Positions 1 to 11,097 of a stretch of DNA of 64,000 bases are shown here, in pieces. The position numbers and the translations under genes were made by a program. The stretch is taken from NCBI RefSeq assembly GCF_932526225.1, contig NC_064044.1, positions 11,546,084 to 11,610,083 on the forward strand, read 5' to 3'. Below the pieces are notes generated by a model. The model did no database searches, was not told the DNA's origin, and saw only the letters and a list, made by a program, of their open reading frames with translations. Origin of the DNA: Nematostella vectensis (lineage: Eukaryota; Cnidaria; Anthozoa; Actiniaria; Edwardsiidae). Within the stretch, counting starts at the first letter, position 1. Each line of letters starts with the position of its first letter.

Positions 1-1
1 T

Positions 2-163
2 TTTAGCCTATGGTCACGTGAGCTGAGCGAGAGTGAGATAGCTCGCCTAGCCTTGTCCTGGTGCGCTCCCCTAGAGGGGGATCTGGTTAAATTGAGTCAA
101 CTCTACCCAAGTTACGTCCTTAGTCTGGGCGGTATCCAGGTCGAGGCGCTGACATGCGAATGA
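2..163 (+). CDS. 3' terminal exon of a pentraxin/LamG-type gene (partial)
   Basis: The window opens inside an open frame that runs to a TGA at 161-163. It encodes SLWSRELSESE, then a WCAP motif and a final VEALTCE. The same tail is encoded at about 9400-9543 in the last exon of gene A (NLWSRELSESE, WCAP, VEALRCE), and DNA similarity continues past the stop. This copy is about 12 bases longer just before IQVEAL. In the pentraxin/laminin-G family this is the last beta strands of the jelly-roll domain. The rest of the gene lies left of the window. It is best read as a tandem paralogue of gene A; a processed or broken copy cannot be excluded because upstream exons are not visible. Confidence 0.75.
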   Translation, partial: FSLWSRELSESEIARLALSWCAPLEGDLVKLSQLYPSYVLSLGGIQVEALTCE

Positions 164-378
164 AATCGATCACGACTTTAGCCAACTGGCAGTCTTTCTT
201 TTTATTACGATTTTATTCTATTGGTATCTTTTCCCACCAGACCACGATGTATGGACTCAACCAAATATTTTTAATTGACTTTGTCAATTTATAAGAAAAA
301 GCTAAGCTGTAGGTAAAATCGGGTAGAGAGTGAAGAAACATTGCACTTTATGGTATTGTAAATTACTAAGCTATTGCT

Positions 379-640
379 TATTAGTATAAATCTACTCACA
401 TACTATCACGAATCCTGCAATTTGATTGGCTCCCGTACTCACTATCTATTGAGCGATGGATAGCGAGTAGCGAAAAAAACAGCTTTTTTCACAAAAACAA
501 CGTAAATTATTATTAAAATCGTCAGTTATTCGAAGGTAGTATGTGAGTAGATCTATACTAAAACAATGAGACTACTCGTTCTACGCGCCTCGTTGACTAT
601 CTATTGACTCATAGAAAACTCGAACTCGTAGTCTAATTAT
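379..640. mobile_element. MITE-like dispersed repeat, copy 1
   Basis: Inverted ends TTAGTATAAATCTACTCACA (from 379) and the approximate complement near 536-560 bracket a short palindromic core. The whole block through about 640 recurs in inverted orientation at 50194-50393. No coding capacity. A non-autonomous DNA transposon is the simplest reading; target duplication not resolved. Confidence 0.6.
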
Positions 641-684
641 AAATTAGAACAAGATTCAAAGGAATACAGGAGAAGCTCATTCGA

Positions 685-985
685 GCAACAGGCGACTTGC
701 GCTAATAGATCACGTGATCTTCCTGGGTGGCACAAAACAAAATGATCAATTGAAAAAATCAGAAATGACTGCGCCCGTCACACCAGAGAACGAAGGAGAA
801 ATAAAATTTTAAAGGAAACTAAACCCTTTCTGAAAAAAAGAATTCTAGTTTTTTTGTTCGCGCTGAGTAAGTTGCTTTTATTTGTTGTTATTTTGCCGCT
901 AAAAAGCCTGAGCGCCCGCTAGTTAGCCACTCAAACAGTCACGCGATCTCTTAGCGCAAGTCCCCTATTACGTGATGTCTCTTTT
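685..985. mobile_element. MITE-like repeat with TIR containing GCGCTAA / TTAGCGC
   Basis: The left end (GACTTGCGCTAATAGATCAC) and right end (GATCTCTTAGCGCAAGTC) are near reverse complements about 280 bp apart. A diverged copy lies at about 14440-14735 in an intron of gene B. Confidence 0.6.
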
Positions 986-1370
986 TGCTTATTTGATTTT
1001 TGCGTCGTCTCCACAGCTTTCAAAATATGTTTAAATCTATATAATCAAATCTGTAGTAATAACAGTAATAGGTAGTAACTACTAAGTCCAACAAGCTAGA
1101 CAGTTGATTTCCCCTTCACGAATACTTCAACGACTTTTGACGTATTTCATAAAGGAAAGATAGGTTTATAGCTTTCTGCGAGGGTAGGTTGATCTATCTC
1201 GATTACCTTATTACACTTAATTTTCGCATCAAGATTTTCGAAAATAAAAGGACGCGAAAATTAGGATGCGCGAAAATTAAATGAGTACACAAGAAGTCTT
1301 TGGCGGAATATTGGACGTTTAAAATAAGCTTTATGGAAACACCTTGTCTGTTTAGTCATCTAATGTACAT
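986..1370. other. No gene recognised; possible outer transposon end
   Basis: AT-rich, no credible ORF. Around 1194-1285 there are short CGCGAAAATTA-type motifs, and the 1194-1240 segment is roughly the inverse of 2105-2145. The interval 1194-2145 could therefore be an older element enclosing the repeat at 1371-1857. This is weak. Confidence 0.3.
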
Positions 1371-1857
1371 CAGGGGCTCAAAAGTAGGGGCAATAATCTG
1401 TATTATATAAATGTCACAGCGTTTCCTAGGATCAGGCTATTTTTAGACGCGCGAGCACGAACGGGCCAATCAGCTACTTTTTGACGTTTCGCGCGCGCGA
1501 GTGACGTGAGGCTGCACGCGCAAATTGCAGTTAGGAAGAATATATTTTTATCCATCATCCGTCGGTTTTGTTTGTTTACCAAAAGAATCGCAAGCTAGAA
1601 TTCAAAGTCGTAGGTAGGGTTTGATTCATATTAAAGAAGAGAGCAACAAAAAGTCAAAGTACCGAAGAGAGAGCATAGCTTTTTGTCTGAGACTGCGCGT
1701 GCAGTTGAGCTTAGCCAAAACGTCAACACAAAGGTTGAATTTGATTGGCTTATTCGCGCGTCTAAAAATAGCCTGATCCTAGTAAACGCCGTAACACCTA
1801 TATACTACCAGAATGTGGGGAAGTTGATTGCCCCTACTTATGAGCCCCCCCGTCCCC
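1371..1857. mobile_element. Long-TIR MITE (CAGGGGCTCA end)
   Basis: Left arm 1371-1480 and right arm about 1735-1850 are imperfect reverse complements of roughly 100 bp. Examples are GGGGCTCAAAAGTAGGGGCA at 1373 and its counterpart ending ...TACTTATGAGCCCC near 1848. A GTACAT hexamer lies immediately outside on the left (1365-1370) and on the right (1858-1863), a candidate target duplication. The CAGGGG terminus is hAT-like; the right terminus is not an exact match. Confidence 0.6.
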
Positions 1858-1979
1858 GTACATATAGTGCGGTAAGGGGTTGAGTTGGACTTGCATTTAT
1901 AGATTATTATGGAACTTAATTTAGCCCACGCATCTTTATGTTACAAATTATTTCAGTTTTGATGATTACAGCACATTTC

Positions 1980-2145
1980 AATTCCACTTGTCTTGCTTGA
2001 TTTTATATCCCAAAATGGCGAAATCGCGAAAATAAAGTGATCTGGTTTTACACAAATAGGAAAAATCGCGAAAATAAAGTGTCAGGAAATATCTCCATCA
2101 CAAAATCGCGAAATTTTGACGTCGCAAAAATTGGTAAGGTACTGG
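1980..2145. repeat. AAATCGCGAAAATAAAGTG short direct repeats
   Basis: Three spaced copies of a CGCGAAA/AATAAAGTG motif occur near 2023, 2065 and 2104. They are non-coding and probably the remnant of a mobile element end. Confidence 0.4.
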
Positions 2146-2576
2146 GGTATGTGTAGTATTATTAGCGCCCTTTTCCTAAGTTCTGGAACAAATCCAAGAG
2201 CCATTGACAATTAAATAGAGTGAATTTCTATAACTCGTGAACTACACTTTAGCGTATTACACACATGATTCTATTGTTGTCTTTTGTGTTTTACTGACTA
2301 TTACCCTTTGACTATCACACTTTGTTTCGCGGGTTAATGAAAACCACTCTATTGGATATTTAAATTCTATTCGCGTTTTAATATTTACGACCACAAGTAA
2401 CTATAAATCATTCAAGTGATAAATAATTTATAGAAGATTTTTAAATTTGTTAAAACAAATTTCCCATAGTTTTCCGTGGTATATACTCTTATACACCACG
2501 TGATCAAAATGTTTTGTCACTTGGCGCGCAGCAACCCTAGCCCGACGTTAGTTTTATGCAGCCTATCACCTTGTTT
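2146..2576. other. Intergenic, nothing recognised
   Basis: AT-rich sequence without ORFs of note, splice-site pairs or repeats that could be tied to a gene. Confidence 0.5.
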
Positions 2577-4330
2577 GCGCGTACCCAGGATTGGCCGTGC
2601 ACCCCCTGTGCACCCCCTGTGGTGCACCCCCCTGTGCACCACCCTGTGTACCCCTCCTGTGCAACCCCTGTGTACCCCCTGTGTACCCCCCTGTGTACCC
2701 CCCCTGTGCACCACCCTGTGTACCCCCCTGTGCAACCCCTGTGCACCCCCCTGTGTACCCCCCTGTGCGACCCCTGTGTACCCCCCTGTGTACCCCCCTG
2801 TGCACCACCCTGTGTACCCCCTGTGTACCCCCCTGTGCAACCCCTGTGTACCCCCCTCTGCAACCCCTGTGTACCCCCCTGTGCAACCCCTGTGTACCCC
2901 CCTGTGTACCCCCCTGTGCAACCCCTGTGTACCCCCCCTGTGTAACCCATGTGTACCCCCCGTTGTACCCCCTGTGCACCCCCCTGTGCAACCCCTGTGT
3001 TCCCCCCTCTGCAACCCCTGTGTACCCCCTGTGCAACCCCTGTGTACCCCCCTGTGCAACCCATGTGTACCCCCCTGTGTACCCCCTCTGCAACCCCTGT
3101 GTACCCCCCTGTGCAACCCCTGTGTACCCCCCTGTGTACCCCCCTGTGCAACCCCTGTGTACCCCCCCTGTGTAACCCATGTGTACCCCCCGTTGTACCC
3201 CCTGTGCACCCCCCTGTGCAACCCCTGTGTTCCCCCCTCTGCAACCCCTGTGTACCCCCCTCTGCAACCCCTGTGTACCCCCCTCTGCAACCCCTGTGTA
3301 CCCCCTGTGCAACCCCTGTGTACCCCCCTGTAGACCAGCCTGTGCAACCCCTGTGTACCCCCCCTGTGCAACCCATGTGTACCCCCCTGTGTACCCCCTG
3401 TGCACCCCCCTGTGCAACCCCTGTGTTCCCCCCTCTGCAACCCCTGTGTACCCCCTGTGCAACCCCTGTGTACCCCCCTGTGCAACCCATGTGTACCCCC
3501 CTGTGTACCCCCTGTGCACCCCCCTGTGCAACCCCTGTGTACCCCCTCTGCAACCCCTGTGCACCCCCCTGTGCAACCCCTGTGTACCACCCTGTGCAAC
3601 CCCTGTGTACCCCCTGTGCAACCCCTGTGTACCCCCCTGTGCACCACCCTGTGCAACCCCTGTGTACCCCCCTGTGCAACCCATGTGTACCCCCCTGTGT
3701 ACCCCCTGTGCACCCCCCTGTGCAACCCCTGTGTACCCCCTCTGCAACCCCTGTGCACCCCCCTGTGCAACCCCTGTGTACCCCCCTCTGCAACCCCTGT
3801 GTACCCCCTGTGCAACCCCTGTGTACCCCCCTGTGCACCACCCTGTGCAACCCCTGTGTACCCTCCCTGTGCAACCCATGTGTACTTCCCTGTGTACCCC
3901 CTGTGCACCCCCCTGTGCAACCCCTGTGTTCCCCCCTCTGCAACCCCTGTGTACCCCCTGTGCAACCCCTGTGTACCCCCCTGTGCAACCCATGTGTACC
4001 CCCCTGTGTACCCCCTGTGCACCCCCCTGTGCAACCCCTGTGTACCCCCTCTGCAACCCCTGTGCACCCCCCTGTGCAACCCCTGTGTACCCCCCTCTGC
4101 AACCCCTGTGTACCCCCTGTGCAACCCCTGTGTACCCCCCTGTGCACCACCCTGTGCAACCCCTGTGTACCCCCTTGAGCAACCCCTGTGTACCCCCCTG
4201 TGTACCCCCCTGTGCAACCCCTGTGTACCCCCCTGTGTACCCCCCTGTGCAACCCCTGTGTACCCCCCTGTGCAACCCCTGTGTACCCCCCTGTGCAACC
4301 CCTGTGTACCCCCCTGTGCAACCCTTGTGC
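2577..4330. repeat. Large C-rich minisatellite (TGTGCAACCCC/TGTGTACCCCCC)
   Basis: About 1.75 kb of alternating ~11-12 bp units of the form TGTGYAMCCCC(CC), with CTGTGCAACCCCTGTGTACC as a frequent two-unit block. Higher-order blocks containing CCATGTGTACCCCC recur. Lack of stops creates long open frames on both strands that are not genes. The left border reads GCGCGTACCCAGGATTGG, the terminus of a MITE family seen at 31089-31256. The opposite terminus of that MITE carries GCGCACCCCCTGTGTAC, close to the minisatellite unit. Confidence 0.9.
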
Positions 4331-4561
4331 ACTTTCATATCTTTCACATAAATCTTTCAGTTTAAATTATTGGCTACTATTAAATATTTAATAACCTGTC
4401 AAATACTCTGTCATCGGTCCTGCTTTGTCTTATTAAATCTTATTAATTATTTAGATGAATTGGACCGTTCAAATCCAGCGATTTTGCTCACTCTAAAAGA
4501 GGCTTTCTAAACAATCCTGAGTTTTATAGCCGTAAAGACAAACAGAAGACTTCTGATCATC

Positions 4562-7500
4562 ATGTTAAATGACATCACTGTATTTCTATTGCTTATCATC
4601 GCTGTTTCATCAGTTTTTAATTCAGGTAGGTAACTTTTTTTTTTAACCTGATAGCAATATTGGAGAAGCCTCTAGCCAACAGATACTGGAGTCGCACTTA
4701 GTTTTTTTTTTAATTTGTCAACGCATCACATTTCTAGTAGTGGGGCCACATTGTTTTAGAAATCGGCAAAAACTCTTTCAATCGGGAAAACATCAAAACG
4801 CCACGCAGCAGCCTTGGGGCTGGAAATCTTTAAAAAATTTTGTTCGTTAATAGAGTTCGCAGCGTTAAATGTCAACACTATCATGCGAATTGAAACAGAA
4901 CACAGGTTTGCCTATTTATAGTGTTCGTAAAGCTATATGATTGAAAGTTCTTCGCAGCAGTTACCCGATGTTCGGACGCGGCTATGTTCCCAACATTCCC
5001 AAGTTATTTTAATCAGGTAATATGAGCAAGGATATACCGGTAATGAAGGCTTCTCTCTGCCATCGGCAACCCGTCCAGTCGCGCAGGCCACGGTAAAGGC
5101 GAGAATTCTTTCGTCATCGACACTACTGACTCCTCAACAACAGCCGTATCTGTCAGCGCGTATTATTTTTTTTTAACATCAAACCTTCAGAAAACCTTTA
5201 TTGTCAGAGACTTCATGAGAACTCTAGAAAAGTTTTCCAAGTGCAACCTCTGCGTCGTCCTAGTGATAATCCAGCAACTAACGTGCAAAAAACTATGTTA
5301 ACACTGTTTAAACAAAAGCATACTTCGGTGCGCATTCCAGGCTAACTTCTGGTACCCCAAATCCTGTGTTTTTAGCTGGCGGGTTCGATATATTCAAGTG
5401 TCCTACGGCTTTCTCACAAAAAAAAAATGAGCAGATATTGGAAAACAAAGACAAAAAAAAAAACGATTGTTTGTTGTTGTTCTCTCTCCAGTCTTTCAGT
5501 TTTGCGAGAGCAAAACCATGGAATAATATCATTAATTCTAAAAAACATAAATCTGCGTTGTTGTCGACTTTTTCGAAGGTTTTATTAATTAATCAACTGT
5601 CGACGCAGACCACAAGGTCCGACGCACATCAGCAGATAGAGGCTGTCCGGTGGTTTCTTCCTACGTTTTTGTAAAATCATTAATTAAACTGATCCCCAAG
5701 GGGATGGCAAAAGCACGGGAAAATATTATGCATCTAGCATGACTTAAAAATACAATATATGAGCCAGAACTCCTTCCCTGAAACCCTTCTTTGCCCGGAC
5801 CTTGGTAGAAAATGATTCGATTCATATATGGTAGGTATAGCCGTCTCAACAGGCGTATATCGCTTTGCCCAAAAGCAGCAAAAAAGAAACACAAACTTTT
5901 GGGATTCCTGTGGGGGTGCGTCGAGCGCGAGGAGCTGAGGAAGAGTGACGAAGTTTTTTTTCGCATTTGGCATTGTCCCTCCCCCTTTAACAAATAAATA
6001 TTTTGACCACAGGAAAACCGCGAGGTTCTTAGATTCACTCTCGGTTTCTAACGTTTAGAGACCCCTGCGGTGGACAATGGTAGATATGGAAATAACAGAA
6101 GAAAGTTGTGGGTAACAGGGGAAAAAGGGACACTTAGCCGATACTTGCGAGAATGTGAGCACCTTCTTCGTGTGGCAAGAAGTCAAGCATTTTTGTTTTG
6201 AATTCTCAAGATTATTCACAGATTGTAAAGTCTGTCAGAAAACGAACAAAAAAACAAAAAAAATAATAACATCCTTTTGACAGCAAATTTTAATTTGCTT
6301 CAAAAAGAAATTCGTTCCGCTGTTTCATACAGGGGGTATGCAAGGGGTGCGTTCGCATCACCCCTTAACAACGGTGGTAAGTCCACTTTCGGTTCACAAT
6401 AGATGTGCTATTTGTAGCCAAACTGAAAGCACAAGAGAATTAGATAAACAGCATTCTTGATGACATTAGTTTGTCACTTATCTACAAGTCAAATACTTTT
6501 TGTAGCCAAATCCGATAATAAACATCCCGTGGAGTTACAGCAATGGCACAAAAAGATCCTATTTTGCTCCTTCTGGAAAGGTCACATATTTTTTATCAGA
6601 AAACTCAACCCCCCCCCCCCCCTTCCGAAAAAATAGGTCCACTTTTCGGATTTCGCACCCTCCCAAGAAAAGTCCTAGGTACGGGCCTCCATAGTCATAG
6701 AATTCGGCATGATCCCATAAAAATACTTTCGCATAAAGCCCCATCTACGTTAATTTTAGCTGACAAATAAAGTGGGCCGTGTAGATAGGCCACCATTTTT
6801 TATGTGACCATTTATATTTGCTCGTGTAGATGGCGCGAAGTCGTCAATTTTTAAGTGACAACCATAAACTAGCAACTATAATGGCTATAATGTGACAATA
6901 AACATACTTTATTTAGTGCGTCACGTGTGTAAGATGTAACGAGTGCGCGTTTATCTATTCCTCTTATTTTGGGTAGCCTGTGTAAAATGTCCGTATATAG
7001 ATGTCATGCCCTTATTTGTGAATTGGCTACACGTGTGTGATTTCTGCATGTTTTGGAATACATTTAGTTCTGTCCCGACGTCGTGCCGCGTTTGTTTTGA
7101 TTTGTATTTTCTCTATCTTTCCCCCAAATTCTCGAGCCATTCTATCGCAATAGTGTTCTAAACCCGGACGTTACTATAAGCTAGAAGGTTTGCTTTTTTT
7201 CTCAGCAATTAAAATTTGTAACACATGATAAATGACAATTATTTTGACGTCACAGCATTAGTTTCCAGTCTCTGTCACTCCAAACAGACAATTATTTGCC
7301 GGGCTATCGACACGGTCAATATATTAAAACTAAAACGTGTCAACTAATTGTTGCTCTGTGTACATACGTGTGACGCGCGCTACCTTGGCAGCCAAGACAA
7401 AGTTTTAAGAAGAATTTTAGAATAAGGAGGGTTCCGTGGTGTTCTGAGGTATCTTTATTGGCTTACTTCACAAAACTGCCAAGGTTGCCACGGTATTGCG

Positions 7501-9543
7501 TGTCGTATCAGATAGCACGTTTCTCGCATCCTTATTGGCTTATCTCACAAAACCGACAAGGTTGCCACGGTAGCGCTCGTCGTATCAGATAGCTCTTTTC
7601 TCGCATCCTTATTTGCCTACTTCACAAACTGCCAAGGTTGCCACGGTAGCGCGTGTCGTATCAGATAGCACGTTTCTCGCTTCCTTATTGGCCTACTTCA
7701 AAATACTGCCGACACTGTCAAGGTGGCCACTGTAGCGCGCTTACTTGACGAACTGAAGGATCTATTTATTCTGAAAGTATACAAGCTGTCATCGTTTTTG
7801 ATTAGGTGAATGTTGGCCGATAAATACTGCTGTTTCGATTTAGAAAGTGTCAAATAGTATTGTATGGATCAACTTAAAATTGTTTATTTTTGTAGAGGAT
7901 TGCCGAGTAGTGTATTGGCGTCTCCCCGAAGAGCACAAAGCACTACAGGGTCACGTGATTGCTACAATCTCCGTCGAGAGAAGCAGTGCTTGTGAGACCG
8001 CGTGTCACCAAGAGCCGAACTGCGTGTCGTGTAACTATAACCTTGAGGGGCGTACATGTGAACTTAGTAACAGCAGTCATCAGACACACCCCGAGAACAT
8101 GAAAGACGTCCCGGGATGGACTTATAAAGCATTTGAGGTAAATTTAGCTCCTCCTCTCCTCTCCTCTCCNNNNNNNNNNNNNNNNNNNNNNNNNNNNNNN
8201 NNNNNNNNNNNNNNNNNNNNNNNNNNNNNNNNNNNNNNNNNNNNNNNNNNNNNNNNNNNNNNNNNNNNNNNNNNNNNNNNNNNNNNNNNNNNNNNNNNNN
8301 NNNNNNNNNNNNNNNNNNNNNNNNNNNNNNNNNNNNNNNNNNNNNNNNNNNNNNNNNNNNNNNNNNNNNGCTGTCCAACGGGAACCGTTTGCCAGACAGG
8401 TTATGGAGGTCTTGTCGGGCATCGCTGCAAAAGTAAATATAAATCGAATGCAAATTTTTTAATATTACAACCCTTTTAGACTGCGCTTTTTTTCATCTGC
8501 GACTGAATCCTGAGAAAAGGGAAAATATCGGCTATATTACCACGGACGGAACCATAGTGTGGGGAGCGCGTAGCGAGTCTTCTTTTGTGAGATGGCTACA
8601 GCCATTACTACTTATCATCAAATTTAACATTATTAATTACCATCGACTTAAACGATCGTTTGAAACGAGCTATAAAATGCCTTTTCTTGTCTTTTTTTCA
8701 GGACGCGACTTCGTTGCCCATTTTCCCACCACTTTCCACTTGAACGGGTTGAGTTACCATCCTCTGCCTCTCATCAATGTCTTCTCGGTTTCTGTGTGGT
8801 TCAAGACAAATATCGTAGCCAGCTCCAGCCTTCAGACCATTTTCTCTATTGTCGCAAAAGGTCAACCAAAGGTGGACGCTTTCGTGATAGATCTGCGCGA
8901 CAAGCGAATGAGGATTGAAAGTACAGGTAATAACAGGTAAGATATATACGTTTTCATTTATCTACAAACTCTCTCCGAACATTTCCTGCAGCTGTATGAA
9001 TTGATGCCTTTTTATCGATTGGATATCTATTTCTTGACTTACTAATAAAACTTACAGATCTTAGATATTACCCATATTATCTATTTTATTTTTATGCTTT
9101 GTTATCCTAGAATTGCTTCCTAGAATGACAGCTAAAGATTAATGCCTATTCATAATTTCAGATATATCTCATCCGGGGAACTCCGCGATGGGAACTGGCA
9201 CCACGTGGCCTTCACCTGGAGTGCTGTGAATGGTGCCTGGAAGCTTTACCTCAACGCGACCTTACTGGGTCACGGAAGTGGCTTTTCAACAGGTTTCTCG
9301 ATCGATAGCGGGTATTTGGTGGTAGGGCACGAGCAGGATTCGTACGGCGGGGATTTTGGCAGAGATGAAGGGTTTCAAGGCAGCATGGTAGGATTCAACC
9401 TATGGTCACGTGAGCTGAGCGAGAGTGAGACAGCCCTTCTAGCCTCTTCTTGGTGCGCTCCGCAAGAGGGGGATCTTGTGAAATGGTGGCAGTTCTACCA
9501 AAGTGACGTCAATATCCAGGTCGAGGCGCTGAGATGCGAATGA
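4562..9543 (+). CDS. Gene A: secreted PAN/Apple - EGF - pentraxin/LamG protein
   Basis: Exons read here: 4562-4625, 7896-8137, one ending at 8432 whose start lies in the N gap, 8702-8936, 9162-9543. Exon 1 (MLNDITVFLLLIIAVSSVFNS) is a signal peptide; its end phase (1) matches exon 2. Exon 2 is a PAN/Apple-type module with paired cysteines (CETACHQ, CVSCNY, GRTCEL). The gapped exon gives the second half of an EGF repeat (CQTGYGGLVGHRC). The last two exons give a pentraxin/laminin-G domain (FSVSVWF, DGNWHHVAFTWS, GFNLWSREL). Splice phases are 1, 0, 1, 2, and GTAAGA at 8937 gives the phase 2 needed. Product: a secreted, probably carbohydrate- or ligand-binding protein. Exon 1 is the least certain part because of the 3.3 kb intron. 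At least part of one exon is lost in the gap. Confidence 0.8.
5935..6075. repeat. Dispersed repeat, family with ACCACAGGAAACCCGCGAG core, copy 1
   Basis: Shares order and sequence with 39845-40010 and 49950-50095: a CCTCCCCCTTTAACAA-type block, the ACCACAGGAAA core, then TCTCGGTTTCTAACGTTTAG. It lies in intron 1 of gene A. Confidence 0.6.
7452..7745. repeat. Four-copy ~77-bp tandem repeat in gene A intron 1
   Basis: Units begin near 7453, 7531, 7608 and 7682 with TTATTGGCTTACTTCACAAA and contain GCCAAGGTTGCCACGGTA and TCGTATCAGATAGCAC. The last unit is truncated and diverged. It ends about 150 bp before the exon 2 acceptor (exon starts 7896). Confidence 0.75.
8170..8369. other. Assembly gap (200 N)
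   Basis: A run of N, preceded by CTCCTCTCCTCTCCTCTCC, a simple repeat that probably caused the break. It removes the start of the EGF exon of gene A and possibly further exon sequence. Confidence 0.99.
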
Positions 9544-9782
9544 AATCGATTGCAATTGAAGCCGCAAATAATCCTCAAATTATTACCGTCTGTGCATCAG
9601 CGGCCGTTTGCTTGTTCTGACTCGAGTCGGACCCCCATCTTTCCCCTCATCGATAAAATCCCTAAGGCTCTGCTCCTGCTCTGGGTACTTAACTGATCTG
9701 GATTAAACTACTTTTAAACAGATTCGAACACTTTTACACTGAGATCTTTGCAAAACAAGGACATATTACATATATTTTGATC

Positions 9783-9788
9783 AATAAA
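9783..9788 (+). promoter_or_regulatory. Candidate polyadenylation signal AATAAA of gene A
   Basis: First AATAAA downstream of the gene A stop codon (9541-9543), about 240 bases away. Confidence 0.4.
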
Positions 9789-10243
9789 AATGCCGCCGTT
9801 TTAATCGAGTGAGACTGGTACGAGTGCCTGTCGGCCAATCAGTTTGCTCGTAAGAAAATCTCGAGAGCCAATAGCAATGCATTTTATAGATCCTCACTAG
9901 TTTGCTGGGGGTCCTGTACAAGCAATCGGCCCCTATTTCACAGACAGTGAATACAGAAAGTTTTGCGGTCGTCACGCATTCTAAAGCCACAAGACAGTTG
10001 AGAAAACAGTATTTTATACAGGGCTTTTAAAAGTTACTATTTAAAATAAATGCAGTAAAAACAAATTAACCAAAACAAAGCATAGCTTTAAAACATCATT
10101 ATATAATAATTCAATAAAAAAAAATCAATTTTCATTGTTTGTTGTCAAACATTTGTTTTGAAATGAATACACTTCTTGTCAGAGAAAAATTCTATTTTTT
10201 TATTTAATTTTGTTTTTGTAATTATTAGACGCACCGGGTATAT
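9789..10243. other. Intergenic, nothing recognised
   Basis: AT-rich with A/T homopolymers; no supported ORF. Confidence 0.5.
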
Positions 10244-10390
10244 GGACAGGAGATGAAGGGGAAATGGGGGAGGGGTTAAATGGAAAAGGGACAGGGGATG
10301 AATGGAAAAGGGACAGGGGAAGGAAGGAAACAGGGACAGGAGATGGAAGGAAACAGGAGCAGGAGATGGAAGGAAACAGAGGTGAAAAAG
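10244..10390. repeat. Purine-rich ~20-bp tandem repeat
   Basis: Degenerate GGACAGGAGATGGAAGGAAA-type units, G/A on the + strand. The minus-strand open frame here is low complexity and not coding. Confidence 0.7.
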
Positions 10391-11097
10391 AGGCGGGGTA
10401 TTTAAATGTCGATATAAGTAACTCTTTCCTTTAAGAGACACCCTGATTTCACAAACACCCCTTACAAGCTATATCACGAAATTTCAGTGTCGGGAGGACT
10501 TTAGTGGGACTAGAAGACCGCTTGGAGGGAGGGGTATCGTGTCGTTTCGTCCACACCAGATCGTCCACAAGCAGCGAGGTTTCGTCGTTTCTAACAGGCT
10601 TTAGGACAAAACGACTGTAAACTGGAGGGAGGTAACCGAAGGTGCTCTATTGGTTAGACTAATCGCGCGAACTGCTTGATTGGTGTTTGAGGTCTAGTAG
10701 GGGCTCAAAAGGGGAGTTAAAAAGAAATACTGATAACCCAAAAAACACAAAATCATGAAACTAAAGAAACCTCACTACCAATTTGTTCTCATACGAATAC
10801 TAACCGCTTATACTGATTGCTTGATTCTACGGAAATATCTAGTGTGACAACAGTATCTAGCGTGACAACAGTTTCTAAATTACGGTCCCTAGGGTATCGG
10901 CGATAGCGAGCGTTGACTTTAAAGATTGCTCAGAGAGAAATGCTGAAGGGGTGGGCTGGGCGAAAATCTCCCAAGACTTCCCGAAAGTTCTTGATATGAC
11001 AGCTAGGTCAGCAATCGTCTGTGTGCAGACTCGGGTATCACGAGGTGTGTCGCTCGCCCTGCAGTGAGCTATCCTTGCCAAGCTCTCACCAGGGACG
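10391..11097. other. Intergenic region upstream of gene B
   Basis: No ORF or RNA gene recognised. It should contain the gene B promoter, but no clear TATA box or other element is visible. Confidence 0.4.

Noticed and set aside
1683-1883. 66-codon frame
   Set aside because: Starts at a TTG within a MITE inverted arm; no coding features.
2517-4347. Several ~593-codon frames on the minus strand and ~400-codon frames on the plus strand (HRGVHRGCTGG / CTPLCNPCVPP type)
   Set aside because: They are translations of the C-rich minisatellite, open in nearly every frame on both strands, with no domain, signal or splice context.
6943-7161. 72-codon hydrophobic frame in gene A intron 1
   Set aside because: Random AT-rich intron sequence; no splice sites or homology recognised.
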